DNA of 64,000 bases from the NCBI GenBank assembly GCA_003142095.1, contig PLON01000069.1, positions 1-64,000 on the forward strand, written 5' to 3'. This document shows positions 1-8,176 of this stretch, piece after piece. The notes under the pieces were generated by a model. The model was not told where the DNA came from, searched no databases, and was given only the letters and a program-made list of their open reading frames with translations. The translations under genes were made by a program, and so were the position numbers. The stretch comes from Acidimicrobiaceae bacterium (GTDB taxonomy: Bacteria > Actinomycetota > Acidimicrobiia > Acidimicrobiales > RAAP-2). Each line of letters starts with the position of its first letter. Within the stretch, counting starts at the first letter, position 1.

Positions 1-978
1 CGCCGCGACGATGTCATTCGAGTTTCGTCCTCAGGTGCCCCCGCCACCACGACCCCCATAGCGTCATCTCGAATTTGCAACCTCACACCCGGGAACACGG
101 CATCGTGGTCGAGCTACGCATTCGGCGTCGTATGGGCGATGACGGAGGCTGGCCATGCCATAGGTGGTGTGGACGTCTTCATCGAGAGCAACGTGCCGAT
201 TGGAGCAGGCCTGTCCTCATCGGCCGCACTGGAGTGTGCCCTCGGTCTTGCGCTCCGCGATCTCTTCGCATCGACAATATCCCTGCAAGACCTGGCTTTC
301 TTGTGCCAACGAGCAGAGAATGCGTATGTCGGTGTCCCTTCTGGGATCATGGATCAAACAGCGTCTCTCTGTTGCACCGCAGGTCATGCGATCGAATTTG
401 ACACGCGCAGCGGCGAGATCGAACAGCTTGACTTTAACCTCTCGGCAGCAGGACTTGAACTCCTTGTTATCGACACGCAAGTGCGCCACCAACTTGCGAC
501 CTCCGCCTATGGCGATCGGCGATCAGCCTGTGAGCTCGCAGCGAAAGCCATCGGGGTCAAAGCACTCAGAGATGCGACGCTCGCTGATCTCGACAAGATT
601 CCCGATGACGTCGTGCGCCGTCGAGCTCGCCACGTCATCACTGAAAACGAGCGCGTCTTGAGCGTCGCGGCGCTCTTGAGATCAAAGCGCTTCATTGAAG
701 TTGGACCAATTCTCTCCGCTGCACACCAATCCCTGAAAGATGACTTCGAAGTCTCCTGTGCAGAGTTGGACCTCGCCGTCGATATCGCGACACATGCGGG
801 CGCTTTCGGCGCCCGCATGATCGGCGGGGGCTTCGGTGGCTGCGTGATTGCGCTGATCCGCTCCGAGGATCAGCGCACGATTGAGCGTTCCGTGACTGCC
901 GCATTTGCGTCCGTTGGCTTCACGCCACCGCGGATCTTCGGGGCGCTCCCATCTCCCGGGGCGCATCGCGTCATGTGA
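1..978 (+). CDS. galK: Galactokinase, 5' end outside the window
   Basis: GHMP-family sugar kinase that phosphorylates galactose at C1 in the Leloir pathway (cytoplasm). The frame is open from base 1, so the N-terminal substrate-recognition part lies upstream of the window. Three family motifs are visible. The GHMP ATP-binding loop PIGAGLSSSAA lies at about 199-231, GIMDQ (galactokinase substrate/Mg region) at about 346-360, and the C-terminal glycine motif MIGGGFGGC at about 814-843. The downstream 330 bases carry no gene on the plus strand. No other Leloir gene is visible. The family is clear; galactose as substrate is inferred from the GIMDQ context. Confidence 0.9.
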   Translation, partial: RRDDVIRVSSSGAPATTTPIASSRICNLTPGNTASWSSYAFGVVWAMTEAGHAIGGVDVFIESNVPIGAGLSSSAALECALGLALRDLFASTISLQDLAFLCQRAENAYVGVPSGIMDQTASLCCTAGHAIEFDTRSGEIEQLDFNLSAAGLELLVIDTQVRHQLATSAYGDRRSACELAAKAIGVKALRDATLADLDKIPDDVVRRRARHVITENERVLSVAALLRSKRFIEVGPILSAAHQSLKDDFEVSCAELDLAVDIATHAGAFGARMIGGGFGGCVIALIRSEDQRTIERSVTAAFASVGFTPPRIFGALPSPGAHRVM

Positions 979-1176
979 ATCACCGTGTGTCCAGGATGAA
1001 TTCGCCACCAGCAAAGCATCAATCACGTCGAGTGGGTCATTGGCGCTTTGACCGTGGTCGTTCTCCTCTCGTTGAACTTTACGTAGTTCACGCATCCCTG
1101 GAACGGAAGCTACGAGTTCTACTCCGGTACCGAGCGCGCATTCGCCGCGCCGTGAGATGGCGGCCCCAAGATGAGA

Positions 1177-1202
1177 AGAGCCGGTGCTTTCGCACCGGCT
1201 CT
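1177..1202 (-). terminator. Hairpin terminator downstream of tRNA relic
   Basis: Perfect 10-bp inverted repeat (AGAGCCGGTG/CACCGGCTCT) around a 6-nt loop. On the minus strand it is followed by a short T-rich stretch. The same GCCGGTGC core recurs at 3417-3442 and 14433-14468, each time just downstream of an initiator-tRNA copy. It could also stop galK transcripts arriving from the plus strand. Confidence 0.6.
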
Positions 1203-1216
1203 GACCTGCATCTTCT

Positions 1217-1266
1217 TGGTGGCGGGGGTCACGTCCCATCGCGCACCTTCGGGCCTCAAACCCGAC
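1217..1266 (-). pseudogene. Decayed initiator-tRNA relic
   Basis: The segment keeps the tRNA 3' end (TGGTGGCGGGG on the plus strand, i.e. CCCCGCCACCA on the minus) and the anticodon-stem blocks ACCTTCGGG and CCCGAC of the complete copies at 11571 and 14480. The T-arm no longer pairs and the anticodon position is changed. A weak resemblance to the 5' half continues to about 1287. The terminator at 1177-1202 sits where it should for a tRNA gene. The rest of 979-1309 shows no gene. Confidence 0.55.
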
Positions 1267-1309
1267 ATTCCTACTGGTCAGCGCGGACTTGAACTTCTGG
1301 AGCGGGGAG

Positions 1310-2224
1310 TTACGGAAACAGGCCTTCGACCGAGAGGTAGCGCTCTCCGCTGTCGTAGGCGAATGTGAGAGTTCGGGCACCGTCCGCCATGTCCGGGAGC
1401 TTCTGGGCGACCGCGGCGAGCGACGCACCCGAGGACACGCCGATCAGGACGCCTTCCTCGAGAGCACTACGCCGCGCGTATTCCATTGCGTCCTCGGGAG
1501 TGACTTGGATCACGCCGTCGAGCAGGTCAGTGCGCAGTACGCCGGGAATGAAGCCGGCCCCGATCCCCTGGATCGAGTGTGGCGAGTGGGTTCCGCCGGA
1601 GAGCACGGGCGAGAGCGTCGGCTCCACTGCGAACACCTTAAGAGCTGGCCAGAGTGGCTTCAGTACCTCTGCACAGGCGGTGATATGTCCGCCCGTCCCG
1701 ACGCCCGTGATCAGATAATCGAGCCCGTCCGGGAAGTCGCGCGCGATCTCCTGGGCAGTGGTACGCCGGTGGGCCTCGACGTTGGACGGGTTCTCGAACT
1801 GCATCGGGATCCAGGCATTCGGGATTTCCGCCTGGATCTCGTTGGAGCGAGCGATCGCGCCCTTCATGCCGAGCTCGCGCGGGGTCAACTCCAGCTCAGC
1901 CCCGTACGCTGTAATGAGCCGGCGGCGCTCGATGGAGAACGACTCCGGCATGCAGAGGATCAACCGGTAGCCCTTGACGGCGCAGACCAGCGCGAGACCG
2001 ATGCCCGTGTTGCCTGAGGTCGGTTCGATGACGACCGAGCCCGGCCCGATGAGCCCCTCCTTCTCGGCGGCTTCGATCATCCCGAGCGCGATGCGATCTT
2101 TGATGCTGCCGCCAGGGTTGACTCTCTCCTGCTTGACCCAGACGCTGACGCGGGGGTCGAAGAGCCGGTTGACGCGCACGTGGGGCGTATTGCCGATGGT
2201 CTCCAGGATGTTGTCATAAGGCAC
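1310..2224 (-). CDS. cysK: Cysteine synthase A (O-acetylserine sulfhydrylase)
   Basis: PLP enzyme that makes cysteine from O-acetylserine and sulfide in the cytoplasm. The PLP lysine is K42 in NPGGSIKDR, the phosphate/substrate loop TSGNTG is at 69-74, and GVGTGGH follows near 175. The length of 304 aa matches the family. The start is GTG at 2224, preceded by a strong GAGGAGG Shine-Dalgarno. It lies 14 bases downstream of cysE on the same strand, so the two-step serine-to-cysteine path is probably one transcript. The pair is bracketed by tRNA-fMet relics at 1217 and 3459, which suggests acquisition or duplication as a cassette. Confidence 0.93.
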   Translation of the reverse strand: MPYDNILETIGNTPHVRVNRLFDPRVSVWVKQERVNPGGSIKDRIALGMIEAAEKEGLIGPGSVVIEPTSGNTGIGLALVCAVKGYRLILCMPESFSIERRRLITAYGAELELTPRELGMKGAIARSNEIQAEIPNAWIPMQFENPSNVEAHRRTTAQEIARDFPDGLDYLITGVGTGGHITACAEVLKPLWPALKVFAVEPTLSPVLSGGTHSPHSIQGIGAGFIPGVLRTDLLDGVIQVTPEDAMEYARRSALEEGVLIGVSSGASLAAVAQKLPDMADGARTLTFAYDSGERYLSVEGLFP

Positions 2225-2238
2225 GGGATCCTCCTCTG

Positions 2239-3129
2239 CTAGATCGAGTAGTCGCTGTAGTCGAGCGCTTCGGACACGCTTCGAACCCGGACCTGGCTCG
2301 TATTGTGGACGAATGACTGGGGCGGCACGCTTGTCGTGAGCCAGACGTTGCCGCCGATCACGCTGTCGTGCCCGACGGTGGTGTCGCCGCCGAGCACGGT
2401 TGCGTTGGCGTAGAGCACTACCCGGTCCTCGATCGTCGGATGGCGTTTGGCGCCGGCGGCGCTCTTGGAAACGCTGAGCGCGCCGAGCGTGACGCCTTGA
2501 TAGACCTTCACTTCGTCGCCGATCACGGCCGTCTCACCGATCACGATCCCGGTGCCGTGGTCGATGCTGAACGACCGCCCGATGGTGGCGCCGGGGTGGA
2601 TGTCGACGCCGGTACGGGCGTGCGCCACCTCGGCCAGCAGTCGGGGCAAAATGGGCACGCCGAGCAGATGCAGCTCGTGCGCGATGCGGTGAACAGTGAC
2701 GGCGAGGAAGCCGGGGTAGGCGACCACCACCTCATCGATGCTCTCCGCCGCCGGGTCGCCAGCCGCGATCGCTTCAGCGTCGGCGCACAAGTGCTCGTAG
2801 ATCCTGGGCAGCAGCTCCACGAATTGTCCGGCTAACTGCTCGGCGCGCTCGCCCGGGACGACCGCGCCAACGACGCGGCCGAGCTCTTCGCGCAGTTGCG
2901 TCACCCGCGCGTAGATCTGGTTCTCGGTCGCAGCCACATCCTCCGCGTACCGCGGGAAGAGCAGCGCGAGAGCCTCGTCGACCAAGACCTCCACGTCGTG
3001 TTCGGAGGGCAGCGCGGCGGGTTGAGACCGGCGGTGGCTCACCAGCGTCCGGGCGAAGGCACGATCGAACTGACGCGGGTCGCTCGAGCCCGAGTGAGTC
3101 GTTGTGCACGGTTCTACTAGCGCGGCCAT
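2239..3129 (-). CDS. cysE: Serine O-acetyltransferase
   Basis: Acetylates serine with acetyl-CoA, the committed step to cysteine. The C-terminal half is a left-handed beta-helix of hexapeptide repeats ([27 protein letters not shown]) with the conserved DHGTG histidine. The long alpha-helical N-terminal domain resembles the EpsC/SAT form found outside enterics. The frame opens further upstream (3180), but I choose ATG at 3129 because AGGAG lies 5 nt before it, giving 296 aa. It is the upstream gene of the cysE-cysK pair. A direct repeat at 3228-3255 lies in its upstream region. Confidence 0.9.
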   Translation of the reverse strand: MAALVEPCTTTHSGSSDPRQFDRAFARTLVSHRRSQPAALPSEHDVEVLVDEALALLFPRYAEDVAATENQIYARVTQLREELGRVVGAVVPGERAEQLAGQFVELLPRIYEHLCADAEAIAAGDPAAESIDEVVVAYPGFLAVTVHRIAHELHLLGVPILPRLLAEVAHARTGVDIHPGATIGRSFSIDHGTGIVIGETAVIGDEVKVYQGVTLGALSVSKSAAGAKRHPTIEDRVVLYANATVLGGDTTVGHDSVIGGNVWLTTSVPPQSFVHNTSQVRVRSVSEALDYSDYSI

Positions 3130-3227
3130 GGTTGCTCCTGGTACGGAAGCGATGCCGGGCCGAGCCAGCGTGGGGAACAAGGGAGAAGTCCCCGAAACCT
3201 GGAACGGCTCGTGCAGTCTTCGCTCGG

Positions 3228-3255
3228 TAGTTGAGTCACGTAATCATAGTTGAGT
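3228..3255 (-). promoter_or_regulatory. Direct repeat upstream of cysE, candidate operator
   Basis: TAGTTGAGT occurs at 3228-3236 and again at 3247-3255. The spacing of 19 bases is about two helical turns, so both copies would face the same side of the DNA. They lie 100-125 bases upstream of the chosen cysE start. A regulator of sulfur metabolism is one reading. An arm-type site for the adjacent integrase relic is another, because integrase arm sites are also short direct repeats. Confidence 0.35.
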
Positions 3256-3262
3256 TACTAGA

Positions 3263-3370
3263 TCAAGCTTCTCGTGATATTCGGCGATATTTGCCGGTAA
3301 TTGGGTCCATTCCGAGCGTGAGACGCAGTTCCCACACCCCTTCTCGTAGTTTTCGCTTCGAGCCCTGCAT
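3263..3370 (-). pseudogene. Tyrosine integrase N-terminal relic
   Basis: A 35-residue reading frame holds GVWELRLTLG followed by DPITGKYRRIS. This is the layout of the N-terminal arm-binding domain of phage/ICE tyrosine recombinases (G-x-W-x-L-R, D-P-x-T-G-K-x-R). A stop follows and no catalytic domain is seen downstream. It begins about 90 bases beyond the tRNA-fMet 3' fragment (3459-3509), where integrases of tRNA-targeting elements normally sit. It is best read as a dead remnant marking an old insertion. Confidence 0.5.
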
Positions 3371-3416
3371 GAACGCATAGTACACACGTTTGTGGGATTT
3401 ACGAACGGGCAGCAGA

Positions 3417-3442
3417 AGGGCCGGTGCTTTCACACCGGCCCT
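3417..3442 (-). terminator. Hairpin terminator beside the tRNA-fMet fragment
   Basis: Perfect 10-bp stem (AGGGCCGGTG/CACCGGCCCT) with a 6-nt loop, 17 bases beyond the tRNA 3' end. Same core as the hairpins at 1177 and 14433, so it was probably copied together with the tRNA. Confidence 0.55.
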
Positions 3443-3458
3443 GACCTGCACTTATGCT

Positions 3459-3509
3459 TGGTGGCGGGGGCAAGATTTGAACTTGCGACCTTCGGGTTAT
3501 GAGCCCGAC
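3459..3509 (-). pseudogene. 3' fragment of tRNA-fMet (attachment-site-like)
   Basis: The 51 bases match the 3' two-thirds of the complete initiator tRNAs: CCA end, acceptor strand, T arm, variable loop and the anticodon loop CTCATAA with its 3' stem. Identity stops abruptly after GAGCCCGAC and AT-rich unrelated sequence begins. A sharp break in the anticodon stem with an intact 3' end is what an att site left by integration into a tRNA gene looks like. The acceptor matches the 14480 copy (GGCGGGG), while the encoded CCA matches the 11571 copy. Confidence 0.75.
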
Positions 3510-3576
3510 TTTTACACGCCTCAAAATTAACTTTTCATAATCCGAAATCAAACTGAAAATCGTAGAGACCAACGCA

Positions 3577-4248
3577 CTACTGAACTTTTATGACACTCCC
3601 GCTCCTACCCTCGGAAAAGTTGGTACTCGTGAATTGGATTCCTCGTGATTTGTTGACGGATCTTGTGTAAAAAATGTGCTCCAAAACTAGACACTTTAAA
3701 TGACTTCGCGCTTTAAGTTTTTGTCCGTAAACGTGCAATTCGTTCCGGTGTGTCAACGCGCATCGAAAACAGCAACACCTGCGCATCGAAAACAGCAACA
3801 CGTGTTCATTGGTTTCAGTCTGACTTTCGGTACCCGAGTCGGCAATTAGAAACTCAATCGTGGCAGTGCCGAGCGATCGTGCCAGACGTTCGGCCAATGG
3901 CGTGTTGCCAATTTGTTGGGCACCCTGCTCCAACTTGCGGATTGAGTCCTTGGAGCAGCTGTCAGCGTTACGGGCAAGTTGCTCCTGACTCGATCCCAAT
4001 TCGTGGCGGAGGAGTCGTAGGAATACACCACCATGATTTGTCGTCGAACGATCACGAGTCCCGCGTAGAAACGTTGCTGTAGTGGCATCAACGTTACGAC
4101 CGGAGGTATCGAAGTTATCGCCATACAGCGCTCTCGTCTCGTGCCCGTCGTTGCCATGACGGCCGCTGGATTCAGAAGTATTAGGTCTTACCCACTTCTT
4201 CATGGGTGCAGTTGCAGGTCGCTCATCTTGAAAAGTGACGTCTGGCAA
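3577..4248 (-). CDS. XRE-type DNA-binding protein, possibly decayed
   Basis: The middle of this 223-aa frame (about residues 76-140) reads as a Cro/CI helix-turn-helix: RLLRHELGSSQEQLARNA, then SIRKLEQGAQ and PLAERLARSLG. The first ~70 residues and the last ~80 (cysteine-rich and basic) match nothing I recognise, and the 3' part lies in AT-rich sequence unlike its neighbours. A start nearer the HTH is possible. A 23-bp tandem duplication (3758-3801) lies inside. Its position just inside a tRNA fragment suits a mobile-element regulator, but it may be partly degenerate. Confidence 0.45.
   Translation of the reverse strand: MPDVTFQDERPATAPMKKWVRPNTSESSGRHGNDGHETRALYGDNFDTSGRNVDATTATFLRGTRDRSTTNHGGVFLRLLRHELGSSQEQLARNADSCSKDSIRKLEQGAQQIGNTPLAERLARSLGTATIEFLIADSGTESQTETNEHVLLFSMRRCCCFRCALTHRNELHVYGQKLKARSHLKCLVLEHIFYTRSVNKSRGIQFTSTNFSEGRSGSVIKVQ
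3758..3801. repeat. Short tandem duplication
   Basis: GCGCATCGAAAACAGCAACAC occurs twice in tandem with a period of 23 bases. It lies inside the C-terminal part of the XRE frame. As 23 is not a multiple of three, the duplication shifts the frame, which supports decay of that end. Confidence 0.7.
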
Positions 4249-4388
4249 CGATCTAGTGGCGAATCACCCTTCTGATCTGCGTACTTGGCACCACGTTACA
4301 ATTTGTGATGGAGTAGCGACCTCGCCGAAAACCTTCGGCCTCCGTCGGGGTCGCTACCACCACACTGCGAAGCGTGTGAGAACTTTCT

Positions 4389-5246
4389 TTACGTATTTGA
4401 AGATTGAGTCCCCATCGCCCGAGTAAGCCCGACAACTGATCTCGGCGTCGCGTAATCAATTTCATTACCTCGTCGATTCTCATCGCACTTAGCGTCTAAA
4501 TCACAATTCTTTTCGATCACGCTGAGCGCGTGAGCGAAACCACCTGGCGCTCGGGCGTCTCGACGCGAACTCGTCTCCACTCGACTACTCGCGTCGCCGT
4601 ACGCGACCGCTCCTAACGCCACGAGATCACCGTGCAACGCTCGATCTTCCCCAGTTCTCAAGGGCGCGAATCCTCCCGCCGCAAGATAAGCCTTCGCGTT
4701 AAATCCCATGCTTGTTCCGTGTATCGGATTGCGTTCCTCTTCGTAGGCGCGTTGCCAACGAAGGGCTGTCTCATCGCGCGACGATGGCCAGTCGACGACA
4801 GACACGCGACCGGACCACAAGTCCACGCCAGCTTCGTGGCGCACGACTTGTGTCCTCAGCCAGTTTTGTGGGACCCGTGAGTCCGCGTCGGTAGTGGCGA
4901 GCCAAATTGTCGAAGAGTCCAACGCTGACCACTGACCCAGAAGTGCCGCACAGCCGATTCGTCGAGCGAAGCCGACGTTTTTCGCGTGACAGACCATCGT
5001 GGTGACCTGCACGGGGCACGTGGCGCGTCTCAGTTCACGCTCCCACTGCGCAACGACCGCGGCGCTGGCGTCGCGACAGGCGTCGAGCACCACCATCAGC
5101 TTCATCTCGACGTTCCACTCGCCAAGGCCTCCAAAGGCACTGGCCAGTGACGACAACGCCGCACCAAGTAGCTCCTGCTCGTTGTGGACGGGCATCACGA
5201 CACCGACGGCCTGCGTTCGCGCCAGGGCTGTGCGCCCATGACTCAC
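4389..5246 (-). CDS. Family 2 glycosyltransferase
   Basis: GT-A fold glycosyltransferase that would transfer a nucleotide-sugar residue. It opens with VGVVMPVHNEQE, has the metal-binding DAD in ATTDADSR, and a catalytic-acid-type GED late in the domain. No membrane segment is seen. The start is GTG at 5246, overlapping the methyltransferase stop by four bases (GTGA), so translation is coupled. It is the last gene of a four-gene operon with a NodS-like methyltransferase, a PIG-L deacetylase and an acyl-CoA dehydrogenase-like protein. The acceptor is unknown. Confidence 0.8.
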   Translation of the reverse strand: MSHGRTALARTQAVGVVMPVHNEQELLGAALSSLASAFGGLGEWNVEMKLMVVLDACRDASAAVVAQWERELRRATCPVQVTTMVCHAKNVGFARRIGCAALLGQWSALDSSTIWLATTDADSRVPQNWLRTQVVRHEAGVDLWSGRVSVVDWPSSRDETALRWQRAYEEERNPIHGTSMGFNAKAYLAAGGFAPLRTGEDRALHGDLVALGAVAYGDASSRVETSSRRDARAPGGFAHALSVIEKNCDLDAKCDENRRGNEIDYATPRSVVGLTRAMGTQSSNT

Positions 5247-5812
5247 GTCGTTCGCTCCCACACGTCGAGCACGAACTTCTCTTCTTCGTGGTGTACGACT
5301 CGTTGCAATGCCGCGTTCTTGTCGATCAGTTGGTGGGCTCGATCCCCGCTGAGGGGATAGTCTGTCTCCCCTCGCCAATGAACGCCCACCACGTGTGACC
5401 CGGGCGTCGTCGACCGCACGATCAACGTCACGACGTAGCCCAGCGTTTCGGCGTCAAAGTAGTACGCAACTTCACTTAACACGACGAGGTCAAACAATCC
5501 GTCAGGCCACGACTCTGGAATGGTGCGCCTCTCAACGACCACGTTTTTCAACGCTTTCAAGCGACTGATCGCCTGCTCGAGTGCGCGGGGAATGATGTCG
5601 GTGGCGAGAAGCCGTTCACAACGCGGCGCCAAGAGCTCACTCAGCACGCCTATAGAGCACCCCGGCTCGAACGCGTTCACGTAGCGCTCCCTCGGCAACG
5701 AGTTCACCGTGAGGGCGTACTTACGCCGTTCGTAGGAACTCGTCGCAAAGTTCCAGGGATCAGCATTCAAGGCGTACATGTTTTGAAAGTAGGTGTGCTG
5801 CGTTGAAGTCAT
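5243..5812 (-). CDS. NodS-like SAM-dependent methyltransferase
   Basis: About 189 aa with the NodS-family pattern: YFQNMYALNADPWNFATS, then SYERRKYA, then motif I EPGCSIGVL (in place of ExGxGxG) and LLATDI. The rhizobial NodS N-methylates the deacetylated sugar of Nod factor. Here the partner deacetylase is directly upstream, overlapping by TGATG, which suggests an N-methyl amino sugar as product (inference). ATG at 5812 is preferred, although an in-frame GTG lies one codon upstream. Confidence 0.8.
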   Translation of the reverse strand: MTSTQHTYFQNMYALNADPWNFATSSYERRKYALTVNSLPRERYVNAFEPGCSIGVLSELLAPRCERLLATDIIPRALEQAISRLKALKNVVVERRTIPESWPDGLFDLVVLSEVAYYFDAETLGYVVTLIVRSTTPGSHVVGVHWRGETDYPLSGDRAHQLIDKNAALQRVVHHEEEKFVLDVWERTT

Positions 5813-6573
5813 CACGCGCTCGTCAACTCATCGACGTACACCTCGTAGGAACGCCAAAACCGGCGCATCAACGCCGCGGGCAGTACCGCGGCGTCCGCGG
5901 CGTCGGGTCCAATGGGGTGGGTCTGGGATTGAAACGCCTCGGTGGCCCAGCGCTTACGCGCGCTCGCGCGACGTTCGAGTTCCAAACGTCGACAGTGACG
6001 CCACGGGATATCGGCCCCCTCGGGGTCGGCCCAGTGCCACGCCCACACTAAATAGCCGAGCATCCTCGCGCCCACCTCACGACACACCGCGCGTGCCGAC
6101 GCGCCACACGCGTCGTGATCGGGGTGACCGTCGTGTCGCCACGGAGCGACGCAGAGATCTCCGGGCCGCACGATCTCGCTCAAGGACTCGTCAAGTCGTT
6201 TTCGGTGACGCGTGACTCCACTGTCGGGCAGGTGGAGTCGAGTGATCACGGGCTCGTCCCAACCCAGTCGATGAAGTGCCGTGCGCGATTCCCAATGGCG
6301 AATGTTGGCAAGATCGAGATGCTTCGACGCGACGGACGCCGGGTGAGATCCTTCCCCGTCAGTGACGGCCACCACTTCAATCTCAATCCCGTCGGTGAGC
6401 GCCCGTTGAATGAGCCCGGCGGCACCCAGCACTTCGTCATCGGGGTGAGGTGCCACGAGGATCATTCGTTGAACCCGTACAAGCTCAATGGCCTCAAGTT
6501 CTCTCTGGCGCGCGGAAGATCGCCAGAGAGCCTCCGAGCGTCCGAGATGCTCTTCGTCCACAGTCAGTTCCAC
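5812..6573 (-). CDS. PIG-L family zinc deacetylase
   Basis: LmbE/PIG-L N-acetyl-sugar deacetylase. The zinc motif PHPDDEVLG is at about residues 41-49 and the second histidine motif HDGHPDHDACG follows in the middle. Relatives deacetylate GlcNAc-containing substrates such as GlcNAc-PI, GlcNAc-inositol (MshB) or diacetylchitobiose. It starts at GTG 6573 and overlaps the upstream gene by 10 bases. An N-terminal extension of about 35 residues precedes the fold. Neighbours suggest it exposes an amino group for the NodS-like enzyme. Confidence 0.85.
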   Translation of the reverse strand: MELTVDEEHLGRSEALWRSSARQRELEAIELVRVQRMILVAPHPDDEVLGAAGLIQRALTDGIEIEVVAVTDGEGSHPASVASKHLDLANIRHWESRTALHRLGWDEPVITRLHLPDSGVTRHRKRLDESLSEIVRPGDLCVAPWRHDGHPDHDACGASARAVCREVGARMLGYLVWAWHWADPEGADIPWRHCRRLELERRASARKRWATEAFQSQTHPIGPDAADAAVLPAALMRRFWRSYEVYVDELTSA

Positions 6574-7574
6574 GGTCGTGTTTCCTTCGCGACGCGACCG
6601 AGTTCCGCCGCGTCACTTCCTCCGTGGTGTTGCGACAAATAGACGAAAAGGTCAGCCGCTCGACGTGATTGAGCTCGATCGTGACAGAGCGGTCGAGCTC
6701 CCCCGGCGGACGCCACGCGCGAAAGCACTTCCATCGCCGCGTCGCGCACCACTTGGCGTGTGACGAGTGCTCGGTAGCGAGCGCGCTCGACGTTATCGCT
6801 CGCACTGGCGTCGATGGCGCCGGCGGTGCTCTTTAAAACGTCGCGCATCGCCTCCAACGAAGCCGCGGCGAGTCCGAGGTCCGCGAGGACGTGCGGGCTG
6901 GGCTCAGCGGGCAATGACGTGATGAGATCGTTCACGAGTCCGACCGCACCCCCGTACCAACAAGCGGCGACACCCGACGCACCGAACCAAAATCCCGAAC
7001 GCTCGGTGTAGAAGTTCGCAGGGCCCACGGCACGCGTCTCAGGAATAATGGGACCGGAAAACTCGAGTGTTGAGCTTACCGAGTCGGCCATGCCCACCGC
7101 AGGCCACGAATCTTTGACGGCGGCGACAACGTTTTCCTCGACCGCGATGTCGAAAAGTCGATACCCTTCCGACGTCTCGGCGGTCACGAGGGCCCGGTCA
7201 AGAACGCCGGTGCCCGAGCAAAATTCCTTGCTCCCGGAGAGTCGCCATCCTCCCGCAACTCGCGTCGCCGACGTGTCACCACGACGAGATCGAGCGGCCC
7301 ACACGCCGTACGAAGCGCGATCGTCCACGGGGCTCATGCCAGCTTCGGACAAAATGGCCAACGCGTCAGCGTGACCTTCACTCAACCTCCCTACTGAGAG
7401 GTCGAGCGACGCCCACCGAGCGAGCACCTCAAAACGATGCCACGTCTCGCCCGAGCCGGGCAGCGCCAAACCCACAGCGTCGGTGCGAACAAACTGGTCA
7501 AAGAGCGGCTGTACTCGTGGCATAGTCACCTGCTCAGCGTGTCCGAATTCGTAGCATATCTCGGCGCCGGCCAT
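6564..7574 (-). CDS. Acyl-CoA dehydrogenase-like flavoprotein
   Basis: 336 aa, shorter than classic acyl-CoA dehydrogenases (about 380). The middle region has the family beta-domain pattern (GWRLSGSKEFCSG, then DSWPAVGMADSVS) and the C-terminal helical half ends with HDRAQSRRAADLFVYLSQHH. I could not place the usual catalytic glutamate, so oxidation of an acyl thioester is not assured. It may act on a sugar- or lipid-linked substrate. First gene of the four-gene operon. The start is ATG 7574; an alternative is the internal ATG near 7523. Confidence 0.7.
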   Translation of the reverse strand: MAGAEICYEFGHAEQVTMPRVQPLFDQFVRTDAVGLALPGSGETWHRFEVLARWASLDLSVGRLSEGHADALAILSEAGMSPVDDRASYGVWAARSRRGDTSATRVAGGWRLSGSKEFCSGTGVLDRALVTAETSEGYRLFDIAVEENVVAAVKDSWPAVGMADSVSSTLEFSGPIIPETRAVGPANFYTERSGFWFGASGVAACWYGGAVGLVNDLITSLPAEPSPHVLADLGLAAASLEAMRDVLKSTAGAIDASASDNVERARYRALVTRQVVRDAAMEVLSRVASAGGARPLCHDRAQSRRAADLFVYLSQHHGGSDAAELGRVAKETRPWN

Positions 7575-7645
7575 CAAGGACTATTGCCGCAACGAGTCTG
7601 GGCAACACCGCGGCGACGTGGCAACGAAACATGATCGGCGACCCA

Positions 7646-8176
7646 CTACTTATGTCCGGCCAAGAGGTCAAGCATGTCCTCAGCGTGCTCTTCTTCCTGC
7701 GCGAGAATGCCCTCTAACATCCGTCGTGTCGTCGGATCGCCATCGCCCAACCACCTAATAATTTCGCTATAGGAGGCGACGGCTACCCGCTCGGCCACGA
7801 GGTCCTCTTGGATCATCTTTTTCAGTTCTTCCGACGAGTCGTACTCAGTGTGGCTGCGCCCCGTCAACGACTCGGGGTTGAAATCAGGCTTGCCTCCTAA
7901 TTGCGTAATGCGTGCAGCAATCATGTCCGCGTGCTCCGCTTCTTCCGCGGCGTGCTCGAGGAACTCATCAGCGGCCGGCTGCGCGTTTAAGCCCTCTGCC
8001 GTGAAATAGTGCCTCTTGTAGCGCAGGACGCAGACGAGTTCGGTGGCCAAGGCTTGGTTAAGAACGGAGATCACTCGTTCCAAGTCAGCTCCGTAGGCGT
8101 CGGTGACCGGACCCTTCTCCATGTTCGTACGAGCTTGCTTTCGCAACGTCTCAACATCAGTCAAAAAATCGTTCAT
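7646..8176 (-). CDS. Ferritin-like / bacterioferritin-type protein
   Basis: A 176-aa four-helix protein with carboxylate-bridged di-iron ligand pattern: ALATELVCVLRYKRHYF, then EHAAEEAEHADMIAARI, then EEEHAEDMLDLL. It probably oxidises and stores iron or protects against peroxide. I choose ATG 8176 because AAGGAG precedes it by 6 nt, although the frame opens 15 bases earlier. It stands alone on the minus strand with a 356-base spacer upstream. The nearby CsbD and small membrane proteins suggest a stress context. Confidence 0.82.
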   Translation of the reverse strand: MNDFLTDVETLRKQARTNMEKGPVTDAYGADLERVISVLNQALATELVCVLRYKRHYFTAEGLNAQPAADEFLEHAAEEAEHADMIAARITQLGGKPDFNPESLTGRSHTEYDSSEELKKMIQEDLVAERVAVASYSEIIRWLGDGDPTTRRMLEGILAQEEEHAEDMLDLLAGHK

